Source: Palaemon carinicauda
Taxonomy: Eukaryota > Arthropoda > Malacostraca > Decapoda > Palaemonidae
Length of the DNA stretch: 64,000 nt
NCBI RefSeq assembly: GCF_036898095.1
Contig: NC_090750.1
Span: 94,920,546 to 94,984,545 of the forward strand
Direction of reading: 5' to 3'
In this document: positions 35,662 through 47,977 of the stretch, one piece after another
How the letters are laid out: each line of letters begins with the position of its first letter
Position numbering within the stretch: position 1 is the stretch's first letter
The notes under the pieces: generated by a model
What the model was told of the DNA's origin: nothing
What the model saw: the letters and a program-made list of their open reading frames with translations, nothing else
The model's database searches: none
Translations under genes and position numbers: made by a program

Positions 35662-37711
35662 GAAACAAATTAGAACCAACTTACATCATCGTTCAGGAGT
35701 AGGGAGGACAGCTCGTAGCAGAGCGTGCATGACTCCGGGAACCATACCATGTAGGCGGACCTTCTGTAAAAGAAAGGAGACATAAGTTTGGATGTTCCTT
35801 GAAACTCTGGTTAGTGATCCTATTCACAGGCTGGGATCAACCAATTATCTATAAACAAAATATATGTATTATGTATATATTTGTACATGTATATAATACA
35901 TATGTCTATATTTATGCATATATTTAATTATATATATGTATATATATGGATAAATATCCATACAACATCGTGTTCAAATAGAAATAAATTTCTACTCCGT
36001 ACTTGGGATCGAACGCTAGCCCCTTCTAATGAAAAAGCCAGGTTGAAACCAAGCATGCCATGAGAGGCCATTTTACTGTTCCTTGAGACTCTGGTCAGTG
36101 AACAGATGAATCAAAAGAAATAAATAACATTAATTATGTGACCAATATGGTTTCCAAAATTGTTAGCTAGAGCTACAAATTAATATACTAAAATCCAGTA
36201 ACCACGTAACATGTAACTATAAACCTCATCGGTAAAATAATGTTAACCCCGGTTCTGAACGTCTGAGTGATCTCTGTTGACACCGGAGATCCGGTGACAA
36301 AGGTCCGTCATAGTGAAAACGTGAACGTCAGCGGTAAGATATTATTAACCTCACTGCTGAACGTCTGTGTGATTTCTGGTGAAGCCGGAGATTCGATGGA
36401 AAAGGACCGTAATAATGAATTTTTGATTAATTATGAAAAAGGTTCGTGTGCATAAGGCCGAAGCCGGAGTCTGAGTGCCAGATTTCACCGTTGCACTCCA
36501 AATATCTGACTAGTTCCCAACCCAATGAGTATCCATTATAGCTGAGTATAACTCAAGGCGGTGAACGTTCCGAAGAGAACGGAGCTACGGGTGTCGGCAT
36601 AAAGCGATCCCAAAATAATGACTCATACACTAACAGAACTTATTAATAATGCTAGCTATATTAACAGTAACCACATCAATAAAACGTAAATACCATCAAA
36701 CGTAATATCATAAACCCGGAGAAGAAGCGGAGGTAGGAATAACTCGTGATCATATAAAACGGAAAACGGAAAATACACCTCTCCTTACTCGAGCTTAAGA
36801 AAGAAAACGAGAGAAAGGGTAACTCGTAACTGTAGTAACAGAAAACGAGCACTCCATGCTCATGCTCTCATGGTTACATTATAAAGAACCAAAATCACAC
36901 AATAATATGATAAGAATATTGATAAAATTGTAATAACCAAGAACGAAGAATAACGACAACGTAACAAAAATAAATATAAAGATATAGTCTAAAACGAGCA
37001 CCTTCCCGAGGCGTGTATGTAAACAATAACAAAGGCAAGAACGTTATTCTTCGTTCGTCCAAATTGGACTTGCTAGCAAAAAAATACCATAGTAAAAACA
37101 ATAATAAAATAATGATAATAAAAATGGTCATAAAACGTAAGTGTTATAACCTAGATGACAGAGTACCAGATGGGCAATATTAACTTGAAAAACTACTGAA
37201 GCGAACAAGGCCAAAATGGCTGCCGTCACCGAGGAAGGCCAAGCCGCTTCCAAAATTAAAATCCACATTACTGGAAAGAGGACAAATGCCCGGTACTGAA
37301 AAAAACTGTCAAAACAAACTATGGTACTTAACATTGGTAAAGGTGAAGTAGCAGCGTCAGTCATGATGAATTAACGACAAACACTTGAAAACACCGAAAG
37401 CTCAAAAAAATTATGACTATGCGGGCAAGTTCAAAACAGAAGGATGACCTAGAGGGCGATCGTGTGGGTGACGGTGGCGTGGTGCAAGTGTGGTTTCTGG
37501 GGTCTTAGTTACGGCCCTTCCCTTTGATGAAGGAGTTATCTAAATGGAAGACAGCCTGTGAATAGTGGTTTTCACACGCCCCTGATGTATACACGACACC
37601 CACGAGGTGCTCGCGCGAGGGTAGTAACCTCTGCATTCCATACTTTTATCTTTCTCTGGTATATTTGGAAGATTTATATCAGAAAAAGTGTAAAGAAGGT
37701 CGACCCAGAAA
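35662..37711 (-). mobile_element. DIRS copy 2, 5' segment (leader and first gag exon)
   Basis: This completes copy 2. The gag first exon lies at about 35685-35764 on the minus strand, shortened like that of copy 3, with a GTAAGT donor toward 35680. Leader sequence with a SINE and hairpin motifs follows up to the left end at 37711. The left repeat is damaged: the GGCCGGTGAAAA part is missing and only TTTCTGGGTCGACC remains. Confidence 0.82.
35818..36076 (-). repeat. tRNA-derived SINE (in copy 2 leader)
   Basis: This is the same SINE family and the same insertion site as at 33214-33578. The B box (minus strand) GCGTTCGATCCC is at 36005-36016 and the A box is near 36048-36060. The tail is a TATA-rich repeat. 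It is flanked by 25-bp direct repeats at 35793-35817 and 36077-36101. Confidence 0.72.
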
Positions 37712-37983
37712 AACAGAAAACGAAAGCATTAGGCTGTGTAAGTTGGTTCTTTTCTTATACTATGTGTGTCGAGATAGATTATTAGACTGGTTTTGAATAT
37801 GATTTTAGTACTGCTGACTTAAAAGGAGCTAATTGTATCTTCAGTACCAATTCAGGTTCGAATTGATTTTAAGATGAATGTGCTTCGCACCAGCCCTTTG
37901 CAAATTACTCATTTAAATTATCATTTAAACCCCCTCTCCTGTATCTACATCCTGTGAGACATCGACAAAGAGATGGAGCTGGA

Positions 37984-38730
37984 GGGAGAGTGACTGCTCC
38001 CCGCACTCTAGTTTTGGGGTGTTTGAATGTGCGTGGATGTAGTATGATAGAGAGTAAAAGATGTGAAATTGGAAGTATGTTTAGGAATAGAAGGATGGAT
38101 GTATTGGCCTTGTGTGAGACAAAGATAAAAGGAAAGGGTGAAGTGATGTTTGGTGAAATGTCTGGAATTGAAAGGGGAAGAGCGAGAGAGGGTGTGGCTT
38201 TATTGCTGAGTGAATGGTTGACAGGTAAAGTAGTGGAATGGAAGGAGATATCATCTAGGTTAATGTGGGTAAGGGTTAGGTTGGGTAGGGAATATTGGGC
38301 GTTTGTCAGTGCGTATAGGCCAGGTAGTGAGAAAAGTGAAGAAGAGCGGAATGAGTTCTGGAATGAATTAACTAGGTGTGTAGAAGGACTGGGTAGAAGG
38401 AATTATGTAGTTGGCATGTGTGACTTAAATGCTAGAGTGGGCACTGGAGAGGTAGAAGGTGTCATTGGGAAGTATGGCGTACCAGGTGAAAATGAGAGTG
38501 GTGAGAGACTGGTAGATATGTGTGTTGAGCAAGAGATGGTGATAATAATAGCTTTTTCAAAAAGAAATATAAAAATAAGTATACATGGGTAAGAGTGGCA
38601 AATGGAAGAGTAGTAGAAAGGGCATTAATGGATTATGTGTTGATAACTAAAAGAATGTTTGGAAGATTGAAAGACGTGCATGTGTTTTGGGGGTATGGCT
38701 AACGGTATGTCTGATCATTTTTTGGTGGAA
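37984..38730 (+). pseudogene. RTE-like LINE endonuclease domain
   Basis: The APE-type endonuclease nicks target DNA for primed reverse transcription. Visible motifs are LVLGCLNVRGC, LALCETKIKGKG (the ET motif), YVVGMCDLNARVG (the D-N pair) and, after a frameshift near 38550, MSDHFLV (the SDH motif) at about 38707. The frameshift lies in a run of A/T where GCTTTTTCAAAAAG follows. Confidence 0.8.
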
Positions 38731-40930
38731 GGAAAATTAGTTGTAGCAAAAGAGTTGGGGAATAGAGTAGGTGGATGTAAAAGGGAGCTAGTGATGGTTG
38801 AAGAGCTAATAAAACCGGGGGTAAAAAGTAAATATCAGGAAAGGTTGAAATTGATATATGACAAAGTGAAAGTAAGAGAAACTGGCAATTTAGAGGAGGA
38901 GTGGAAGTTAGTAAAAGAAAATTTTGTTGGGATTGCAAGTGATGTGTGTAGCAAGAATGTTGTTGGAGGCAGCATGTGGAAGGGCAGTGAATGGTGGAAT
39001 GAAGGAGTGAAGGTAAAAGTGGAAGAGAAATCGAGGGCTTTTGAAGAATGGCTGCGTAGTAATAGTATAGAGAAGTATGAAAAATATAGAGAGAAAAATG
39101 TGGAAGTAAAGCGCATGGTACGTGAGGCAAAGAGGGCAGCTGACCTGAGTTGGGGTCAGGGATTGGGTCATTCATATGAAGAGAATAAGAAGAAGTTTTG
39201 GAAAGAAGTGAAGAGAGTAAGGAAGGCTGGCTCAAGAATTGAAGAGACAGTGAAAGATGGAAATGGAAGGTTATTAAAAGGAGAGGAGCCAAGGAAAAGA
39301 TGGGCGGAATATTTTGAAAGTTTACTGAATGTTGAGGATAATAGGGAGGCAGATATAATTGCTGTTGCAGGTGTTGAGGTGCCAGTGATGGGAGATGAGA
39401 ATGAGAGAGATTACAATAGATGAAGTGAGGAGAGCACTAGATGAAACGAGAGTAGGAAAAGCGTCTGGTATGGATGGTGTGAGAGCTGAGATGTTGAAGG
39501 AAGGGGGTGTGACTGTACTTGAATGGTTGGTGAGATTGTTTAATATGTGTTTTGTGTTGTCAATGGTACCAGTAGATTGGGTTTGTGCATGTATTGTACC
39601 ACTATATAAGGGTAAGGGAGATGTGTTTGAGTGTTGTAATTCAAGGGGTATTAGTTTGTTAAGCGTAGTTGGAAAAGTGTATGGTAGAGTAATGATTAAT
39701 AGGATCAAGGATAAAACAGAGAATACAATCTTATAAATACAGGGTGGTTTTAGAAGAGGTAGGGGTTGTATGAATCAGATTTTTACAGTTGGGCAGATAT
39801 GCGAGAAATATTTAGCAAAAGGTAAGGAGGTGTATGTTGCGTTTATGGATCTGGAGAAAGCGTATGATAGAGTTGATAGGGAAGCAATGTGGAATGTGAT
39901 GAGGTTATATTGAGTTGGTGGAAGGTTGTTGCAAGCAGTGAAAAGTTTCTACAAAGGTAGTAAAGCATGTGTTAGGATAGGAAATAAAGTGAGTGATTGG
40001 TTTCCGGTGAGAGTGGGGCTGAGACAGGGATGTGTGATGTCGCCGTGGTTGTTTAACTTGTATGTTGATGGAGTGGTGAGAGAGGTGAATGCTCGAGTGC
40101 TTGGGCGAGGATTAAAACTGGTACACGAGAATGACCTTGAATGGGAAGTAAATCGGTTGTTGTTTGCGGATGATACTGTACTGGTTGCAGACACAGAAGA
40201 GAAGCTTGGCCGATTAGTGACAGAATTTGGAAGAGTGTGTGAGAGAAGGAAGTTGAGAGTTAATGTGGGTAAGAGTAAGGTTATGAGATGTACGTGAAGG
40301 GAAGGTGGTGCAAGGTTGAATGTCATGTTGAATGGAGAGTTACTTGAGGAGGTGGATCAGTTTAAGTACTTGGGGTCTGTTGTTGTAGCAAATGGTGGAG
40401 TGGAAGCAGATGTACATCAGAGAGTGAATAAAGGTTGCAAAGTGTTGGGGGCAGTTAAGGTAGTAGTAAAAAATAGAGGGTTGGGCATGAATGTAAAGAG
40501 AGTTCTATATTAGAAAGTGATTGTACCAACTGTGATGTATGGATCGGAGTTGTGGGGAATGAAAGTGATGGAGAGACAGAAATTGAATGTGTTTGAGATG
40601 AAGTGTCTAAGGAGTATGGCTGGTGTATCTCGAGTAGATAGGGTTAGGAACGAAGTGGCGAGAGTGAGAACGGGTGTAAAAAATTAGTTAGCAGCTAGAG
40701 TGGATATGAATGTGTTGAGGTGGTTTGGCCATGTTGAGAGAATGGAAAATGGCTGTCTGCTAAAGAAGGTGATGAATGCAAGAGTTGATGGGAGAAGTAC
40801 AAGAGGAAGGCCAAGGTTTGGGTGGATGGATGGAGTGAAGAAAGCTCTGGGTGATAGGAGGATAGATGTGAGAGAGGCAAGAGAGCGTGCTAGAAATGAG
40901 TGGCGAGCGATTGTAACGCAGTTCCGGTAG
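38680..40930 (+). pseudogene. RTE-like LINE reverse transcriptase
   Basis: 38680-39423 encodes a basic coiled region (KRMVREAKRAADLSWG, KKFWKEVKRVRKAG) that precedes the RT. From 39395 to 40930 one frame carries the RT with TRVGKASGMDGV, FMDLEKAYDRVD, GLRQGCVMSPWLFN, LLFADDTVLVA and FKYLGSVVV. The C-terminal LRWFGHVERM signature is common in RTE-type proteins. Nonsense codons interrupt it at 39734, 39911, 40295, 40511 and 40685, each apparently a single-base change, and the frame is otherwise preserved. Confidence 0.85.
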
Positions 40931-41198
40931 GCCCTGCTGCTTCCTCCGGTGCCTTAGATGACCGCGGAGGTAGCAGCAGTAGGGGATTCAGCATTATGAA
41001 GCTTCATCTGTGGTGGATAATGTGGGAGGGTGGGCTGTGGCACCCTAGCAGTACCAGCTGAACTCGGTTGAGTCCCTTGTTAGGTTGGGAGGAACGTAGA
41101 GAGTAGAGGTCCCCTTTTTTGTTTTTGTTTTATTTGTTGATGTCGGCTACCCCCCAAAATTTGGGGAAGTGCCTTGGTATATGTATGTATGTATGTAT

Positions 41199-42168
41199 TA
41201 TGCCAGAATAGTAGGATTACTTTGAATGTATATTCCCTTAGAGCTGCAAGATATCTCTTTGTATTTTGCACAAAATCCTTCCTCCAACTCACTCCTTACA
41301 ACAATACAATGCCCTGCCTGAAAGTCCTGATTTGGCACTTCCACAAACCACGGCTCACTTGTTTGGAAATTGAATCCAGGTGAGCCACACAACCTGAGGG
41401 TCACCCCATTCGTGTGCATGCAGCCGTTGTGACCAGCTGACCGACCTGCGCAGTCAATCTGTGCATCTCTGGCTCACCCCAACTCTCTCACTAAGCAGAG
41501 GAGAACGGAGGAGTTCTGGAGTCCTGTCGACTGGAGAAATTAGAGATATGAACCTGGGAACTGTTCCAGGGATACCCTATCTACCAAGAAGTGAGGACCC
41601 CTGGGGGTGGACCAGTCAAGGGTGCAAACAATCCATCCAACGGTCTTTTGCAGACAAGGGCTGTTTTCAAGTGTACTGTGAGGAGTGTAGATAAAACATG
41701 TAGCTACTTAAAGTTTTCCCCATTTTTATCTTTGATTCACATTTTATTTTACTTAGTTTTAACTGGCTTTTACATAATTCAGGCTGAGAGTGTGGGATTG
41801 TGTGTATAAATTTTGTTTACGATTTTTGCTAGAGATTAGCCAGTTTTGAGTCACAGGACCACGTGTCTGACCCCTATTTGATCATTTCCTATTGCAGTTG
41901 ACCTCATCACGCATATTTTGATTACCTTTTGTTTTTGCTAAGAGTTGTATTTCTTTTATTTCGTTTGTGTTTGTTTTAACCTCTTTTGTCATGTTAAGAT
42001 GTCCGTTTTGACACTAAATTTTGTAATAAAGTAACTAGATTAGGTTAACTGCACCTTTTTGTATTTCTACTCCTTTTATTTATTTAATTGCTTCTATTAT
42101 AAATATTTAATCTTGAGATAGTATACCCGATATATTGAAAGGAGTAAGTGTGAATAACTTAAGAGTAA
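41199..42168. other. Non-coding stretch, nothing certain
   Basis: No long gene was found. A segment near 41370-41440 has weak tRNA-like boxes on the minus strand but is not convincing. Confidence 0.4.
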
Positions 42169-42170
42169 TA

Positions 42171-43606
42171 CAGTGATACCTCGGTACTCTACCATAATCC
42201 GTTCAGGATCAGTGTTCGACCTCCGATTTGTTCGAGTACCGAAACCTTTTTTCCCATAAGAAATAATGGTATTTATTTTTATACGTTCCTACACACTCCA
42301 AAATGCCCAAAATATTAATAAAACGTGTACCTAAACAACAATAATTATTTAAATGTGTACGAAATTGGTCGGAAAACTATGTAAAACTATTTTAAACCAT
42401 TTACTGTACATACCTTTGAGCAGCGGTTCGATGGCATACAGGAATGGATGTGGAGAGGTTGGAAGGGAGAGGTTACTGCTTGGAAGGAGAGTCCCCTTCC
42501 ATGATGTGGCTGGGTAGTTCTCCTTCAGGGGTTTTTTCTCTCTGCAGTAAAAGGTCGGTCAAATCTCCTTCAGGGTTTTTTCTCTTCTGTTTCTCTTCTT
42601 TGGTGGGGAATCAGGCTGGGATGTAGCAGCTCTCTTTTCTTTTATGAAAAACATGTCAATTGTCAGCTGCTTCTTTCTCTTCTGCACTATTCTTCTAAAG
42701 TGAGACATAACATTATCATTAATGTAGGTATTGGCCGGCATTTTCTTCCAAAATAACCCGGTCTCATCGCAATTGAAGACTTGCTGCGGGATCAAATTTT
42801 GTTCCTTAATGTACCGGTCGAATTCACCAACGTATTTTTCAGCTGCCGCCTGATCCGAACTGGCTGCCTCCCCATGCCTAGTCACACGGTGAATACCAGT
42901 TCTGTTCCGGAATTTCTCGAACCAGCCCCTGCTTGCTTTAAAAGTAAATGACGAATCACTTTCACTAGTACTGGCACTTTTCTTCACCAATTCTTCATAA
43001 ATATGAAGAGCTTTCTCGCAAATGAAAGCTTCACTTATACTTTCCCCGGCCAACTGCTTTTCTTTAAAAAATATAAGGAGCAACTTTTCCATTTCCTCAA
43101 TTACTTGTGGCCTTTGCTTACTAATTGCTGTCACTCCCTGTGTAACATTAGCTTTCTTTATCACTTCCTTATTTTTTAAAAAGGTCGAAATGGTCGACTT
43201 CGCCATGCCATACTGTAAGGCTAGATCATACACTCGTACACCATTCTCGTATTTCGCAATAATTTCCTTCTTCAATTCGATCGTTGTTCTCACTGTTTTC
43301 CTCTTATCCTTCCCCTTATCACTAACTTTCTTGGGGCCCATTATTATCGGCAAAAAAAAAGACAATAAAATGCACTAAATCACAATAAATACTCAACACG
43401 TGTTGTCGGACTGACGCTCTCGCTTGAAATGATGCTACCCGACCAAGCGAGAGTAGCCGAGATGGCCGCTCATCTCACTCGGCCACGCATTCGGCTGTTC
43501 GAGTTCCGATTTTTTGTTCGAACACCGCAGCAGAAATGACTTGAATTTTTTGGTCGAACTCAGATTTGTTCGAATTTAGAATCGTTCGACTACCGAGGTA
43601 TCACTG
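42171..43606 (-). mobile_element. Tigger/pogo-type DNA transposon, internally deleted
   Basis: Terminal inverted repeats CAGTGATACCTCGGTA match at 42171 and (reverse complement) at 43606. They are flanked by a TA target duplication on both sides (42169-42170, 43607-43608), the hallmark of Tc1/mariner insertion. At 1436 bp it is shorter than an autonomous Tigger (typically 2.4 kb or more), because most of the DDE domain is missing. Confidence 0.9.
42559..43341 (-). pseudogene. Truncated Tigger transposase
   Basis: I take the ATG at 43341 (MGPKKVSDKGKD), giving 260 codons. The N-terminal CENP-B-type helix-turn-helix includes ELKKEIIAKYENGVRVYDLA and YGMAKSTISTFLK. A second HTH (Tc5-like) region contains ASRGWFEKFRNRTGIHRVTRHG. 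The DDE catalytic domain begins with FNCDETGLFWKKMP, which holds the first catalytic Asp. Just after it the frame jumps to a basic C-terminal end. The rest of the DDE triad is deleted while the frame is kept, so this protein could bind terminal repeats but not cut DNA. Confidence 0.85.
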
Positions 43607-43608
43607 TA

Positions 43609-45084
43609 GTTTGTTAGCGAGTGACTTAGTATTCATTCTCTATGCTTCGAAAGTAAAGATCCTTATCCCTAACTTTATTACTTTAATACATCCCTGCTCC
43701 CTCCTTTGCCATTGTCTCCATTCTTAAAGTAAAATTCCTGTCCAACATCTTTCTATGGTTATTGGGACAGAGCAGAAACCGAGCCTTAGAGTGGGATAGC
43801 TTTAGACCTGACATAGCTAAAGTAGGCCATCAACTTACCCTTTTTTCACATGTTGAGTTGCTTGGCCTCGGTACAGAGAACACTTTTCTGTTTAGATTGA
43901 AGGTTTGTAAACTGCATCACCAAAGATTTACCAAGGTGTTTTCGCCCTTGAGTGTTAGTGCTCCTTTCCTCTCCTGTTGATATTGGTTGCTTGTTGCAGG
44001 GAGACATTCCTAGAATAAGTTCCCACTCGATATAATAAATAATTTCTCCACAATTACTATGGACCAGAATCAAATATACTTCTACATGTACCTGTATTCT
44101 AATTTATTCAACTATCTGTACTTACATACTAGTGCAAACATTTAATGATAGTCTTTCAGTTTTATCATCATTAAGTTATCAAACCTAACCTTAACTAGTT
44201 TTTATACAGTAGATACTTTGCTACACTATCAAAATTTCACTTATAACTAAATGAAAACACCCTTGAAGAAGCGTGACTTGTTATATACAATCCTCAATCT
44301 GATGAACTCAACACTAAGTTTCATGCATAATTACAAACACCATGAACCAAAACATATTTATGAGAACCCCACAATTTGGTTTTTCACTCATTACACTGTC
44401 AAAGGAATCACTCAATATAACTTAATTACACAAAATACTCTACACACTAATGATATCGTGCAAGAATTAGATGAATATCTTGAGTATCCTTCTCTACATA
44501 TGTCACCACCCAGCAGAATTTCTTCACACTGTATTTATATAGCTACTATTTAAAAGGAAACTATAAAGTCTATACACATAATTGATTTAGTTTTTATTTT
44601 ATTTTCTGGAAATAGCAAAAGATTTGTAGTCCACCTTCAAATTTCTTCACTAGCTTCCAAAGTACTTGGGTGAGCACACCCCACGGTCCCCACCAATCAG
44701 TTCTGGTGTCTCAAAATCAACAGGAAAATATCACATAGGCCACCATCATCACTTCAGCCCAACATTTTTGAAAAAGAAGACAGAATTGAGGAAATGCAAA
44801 TACATATAAAATTGCATTTAATGAAACATGCAGTAATGAAACAAAAGATACTTTTCCTTCAGAGTCCATAAACTTTGTTCTTATAAGTATACAAACCTTT
44901 TTTTTCTTTTAAGTGTGGTATGACTCCAGCACAACCTGGAATGGCCATTGAATTATTAACAAGGTAGTTACTACTACATATGGGTGTTGGGTAGCTCATC
45001 CACCAGTCATTCAGAGTCTACCACTTTTGACTTCAACTGCAATAAATATATATGTACTGTTGCTGCCTCTCACTAATCTCTGGT
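43609..45084. other. Non-coding stretch, nothing recognised
   Basis: AT-rich sequence with only short open frames (the longest, 44251-44553, has no domain I recognise). Confidence 0.4.
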
Positions 45085-45481
45085 TGTTCCAACACAGATA
45101 CTTACCTCAAACTACTTTCTTAGGAGTTACCTGTAATCTCCTCTCAACCGACCAGAGTTTTGTGTAGTATACCCTACGTCCGTTTTCTATGGAGGACTAA
45201 CCCAGGAGTAAGGAGAACGTGCCCTGAGGGTAGACCTGAGCTAGGTCGGCGTTAGCTTGGGTCCCGCTAGTCAGTAAGTTCTCTGGTCGCGTCATGATAC
45301 CATCATGCCGCTCTCATTCTCTTACGACCCTTTGTGTCCCGCCTCGTGTGTCCCACGTGGTTACCGTGTGGTATCTCTGTGCTTATCCCTCGTGTTCTCG
45401 CGTGTTCACTACCTTTCCTTGTGTTTCCCAAGTGAATTCCTTGATTATTCCCTTTGTTCCTGTGTCTTGTGGTTGTGTGCT

Positions 45482-47970
45482 ATGGAGCAGATCCGCCGTT
45501 GTCCTGGGCCTAGAGCCGGAAAGTCGTGTGGAGCGTTCCTTTCCAAGCCCGAAGTGGACCCTCATTCCCTTTGCTCTTCCTGTAGAGGCAGAGTGTGCTC
45601 GCCGTCGGATACGTGCAATGAGTGTGTTAGCTGGAATGATATCCAGTGGGTGCTTTATGGCACTAAAAATAAGTCGTCGAAACGTTCGCCCAGGAAGTCT
45701 AGCATTTCTTCACTGTTACCGTCGCCCAGTGGACGGTCCGACGGGACTTCTGTCTCGCCTTCCCCTACCCAGAGTAGAGGACGAGGTAAGTCCGTTGCGG
45801 GGAAAGGGCCGAGGGCCCTTCCCCAGGAGTCTAATGTGTATGAAGTGGGGGTTGCTGGGACTTCTCAGGCTAGTGGGGAGCCTGATAGTGCTATGTCTGG
45901 GGGTTCTGGAGAGACTGCCCTTGTGCTTGGGGGGCATGTCTCCTCCGACGACCCCTTGTGGAGTAGCAATGTTGTGCCTGTGTCTTCGCCCGCTTCGTGG
46001 GCCTGTGTTTCAGGTACTTCAGCGGCTGGTGACGCCCAAGAGAAGTTGGACTCTACGGTAAGTGAGCCCTTCGGGTGGAGGCTCCCTAAAACGCCAGGTA
46101 GGTCCCCAATGCGGATGGAAGAGGGCCTGGATACCTGGTTCCCTAGTGTAGTGCGTCCAACCTCTTTTCCAGCTCCTCTATCGACGGTTCCGGATTCGTT
46201 CCTACAACCCTCGACCTCTGGAACTCAGCAGGTCGCGAAGCCCTCCGTAGCCCCCGCTCCCGCCCGTCGATCGGGTTGTACAGTATCGTCGGGCTCTTCA
46301 GATGGCGGTTCTTCGATCTCTTCAGAAGGTGCAGAGAGGAGGAGGTGCCGGCGACGGAGGGAGCGGTCCAGGAGCAGGCGTTCCGGCTGAAGGTCCCGCT
46401 CGAGATTCAGTAGAAAACGGTCCCGGTCTCCACGGAGGAAGTACAGAAAGAGTAGGTCCCCCGATGGTGATTGGGTCTTCGTTCCCCGTAGAAGTGATTT
46501 GCAGCGTTCCCCTGACTGACGGTCCAGGGATAATTCGCCGCAAAGACCATCTTCCAGCCGCAGATATGACCCTCGCAGGGAGCAATGCGAGAAGGCCTCT
46601 TCAGGCAGGCGTAAGTCCGCGAAGCTCCCAGCTCACCCCGCCCAGCAGGGGGAGCCGTACTTCCGTACGGGCAGCCAGGGCGAGTCAGCACAGCTGGCTC
46701 AGCCCTTGGACTTAAAGGAACGGTTCCCTCCGTCGGGTCAGCCCACGGGATCCGCGTCCTCGTCCTCCAGAGACATTACACAGACGGTAGTCCTCGCCGG
46801 CACGGCGATGCCCGTCCTGGCCCAAAACCCTGGTGCGGAGGTTCCCGTCGGGGCAGACCGCTACCACCACAGGGGAGTGCCTGTTGATCCGGAGCCGAAG
46901 CGGCCGGTAGGAGTGCCCGGTGACCCAGCTCCTCGGGATCAGGCGGAGGGTACTGCTGACAGCAGAGAAGGTTCCCCGACTGAGGACTCGGCGTATCGGA
47001 AAGTGATAGGGCTGATACGAAGGCATCATCGGATTGAGGAACCTGTTCCAACCGACGAGGACTTCTGGAGGTCCAGCCTGAGTCGGTTGATGGAGGCACC
47101 CGTCCAGCAGAAAACCTCACTGGCCCTGCCTGTGGCCAGAGATCTAGTCCTGGGACGGGCTCATGTTGATAGAGTTGTGGCAGGCAATGCCGAAGCTCCC
47201 AAAACACAGAGCTCCTCGAAGTTGCTACAGGGACTCAGGTCCCAGAGTAGGTTCTTTGTGCCAGAAGGACAGCGGCCGGGAGCCTGCAAAGTGGAACCTT
47301 CCCTCGAAGTTCTGGGACAGGGTGCCCCGGAAGACAGAGCCTCCTCGGCCCCGATTTTCTTTTCGCAGTCGGAGGCAGCGATGATGGAGGAGATGTCGAA
47401 AGACTTGGTGCACGTCTCCTCTTGGTTGGACTGGTGGGCCTCCACGCTAGTAGGGGTACAAGCCACCTATGACTTGACAGACCCTGAGCAACAGAACCTA
47501 CTGAAGGAGCTTATCATCTCCGGGGGCAAGACTCTGAAGTTCCTTACATATCAGTCCCTTGCCCTTTCAGCGAACTGGGTTCTGTGCAAGAGGGATACTA
47601 TCCTGGCGAAGCTTTCCCGGAAGATCCCGGACAGGGAGGTGAGGGCCATGAGGAGCCTTCCTGTGTGGAGCGACTCCTTGTTCCCTTTGAAACAGCTAGA
47701 GGAGATAATGGAAAAGTAGCTAAACGGAAGGAAGTGAGCGCTCCCAGACCTCAACCGGTAAGAAGGCCCCCCTACAAGAGGTCAGCATCAGACGGGCCCT
47801 CTACTTCTCAGGCCCCTCCTAGCCTGACGAGGAGAGAAGCCCCTTCTTCCTCGTGGGTTTCAGCGCCACAGCCCCCCCGTAGAGGAGCTCCAGCAGCGTC
47901 TGCCTCTTTTAGAACAGGGTATTCTGCTTCCAGGAGAGGCCGTTCAGGCCGCTCCTCCAGGAGGAGGTAG
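45482..47970 (+). pseudogene. gag: DIRS copy 4 Gag with RS-rich region
   Basis: The start is ATG 45482 (MEQIRRCPGPRAGKSCG). The N-terminus has a Cys/His-type module with DPHSLCSSCRGRVC and CNEC. A Ser/Pro-rich region follows, then an Arg/Ser stretch (RRRERSRSRRSG, SRKRSRSPRRKYRKSRSP) that resembles splicing-factor RS domains and is cut by TGA at 46388-46390. A second TGA lies at 46517-46519. The core to 47719 contains SGGKTLKFLTYQSLALSANW, a motif I associate with Gag-like proteins of DIRS elements. A frameshift near 47700 carries the basic C-terminus (RRGRSGRSSRRR) to 47970. Confidence 0.7.
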
Positions 47971-47977
47971 AGTGGGA

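Larger units (their letters stand above)
37960..41198 (+). mobile_element. RTE-like LINE, near complete
   Basis: This non-LTR retrotransposon has an AP-like endonuclease domain, a reverse transcriptase and a 3' end carrying a (TATG)n tail at 41180-41198. There is no poly(A). The last 200 bp (GTCGGCTACCCCCC..TTGGGGAAGTGCC) can fold as a short hairpin around CCCCAAAATTTGGGG. The exact 5' end is unclear; 37712-37959 may belong to it or to the host. The coding region is continuous apart from a handful of nonsense codons and two or three frameshifts, so it is fairly young. Confidence 0.82.

Noticed and set aside
38699..39292. Antisense open frames across the RTE LINE
   Set aside because: Ser/Leu/Pro-rich shadow of the A/G-rich coding strand without conservation.
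41370..41440. Possible tRNA-derived SINE head on the minus strand
   Set aside because: A-box-like and B-box-like strings are present, but the B box lacks the GTTCGA core and no tail or target duplication is visible.
44251..44553. 100-codon open frame as a gene
   Set aside because: AT-rich composition, no domain, no supporting context.
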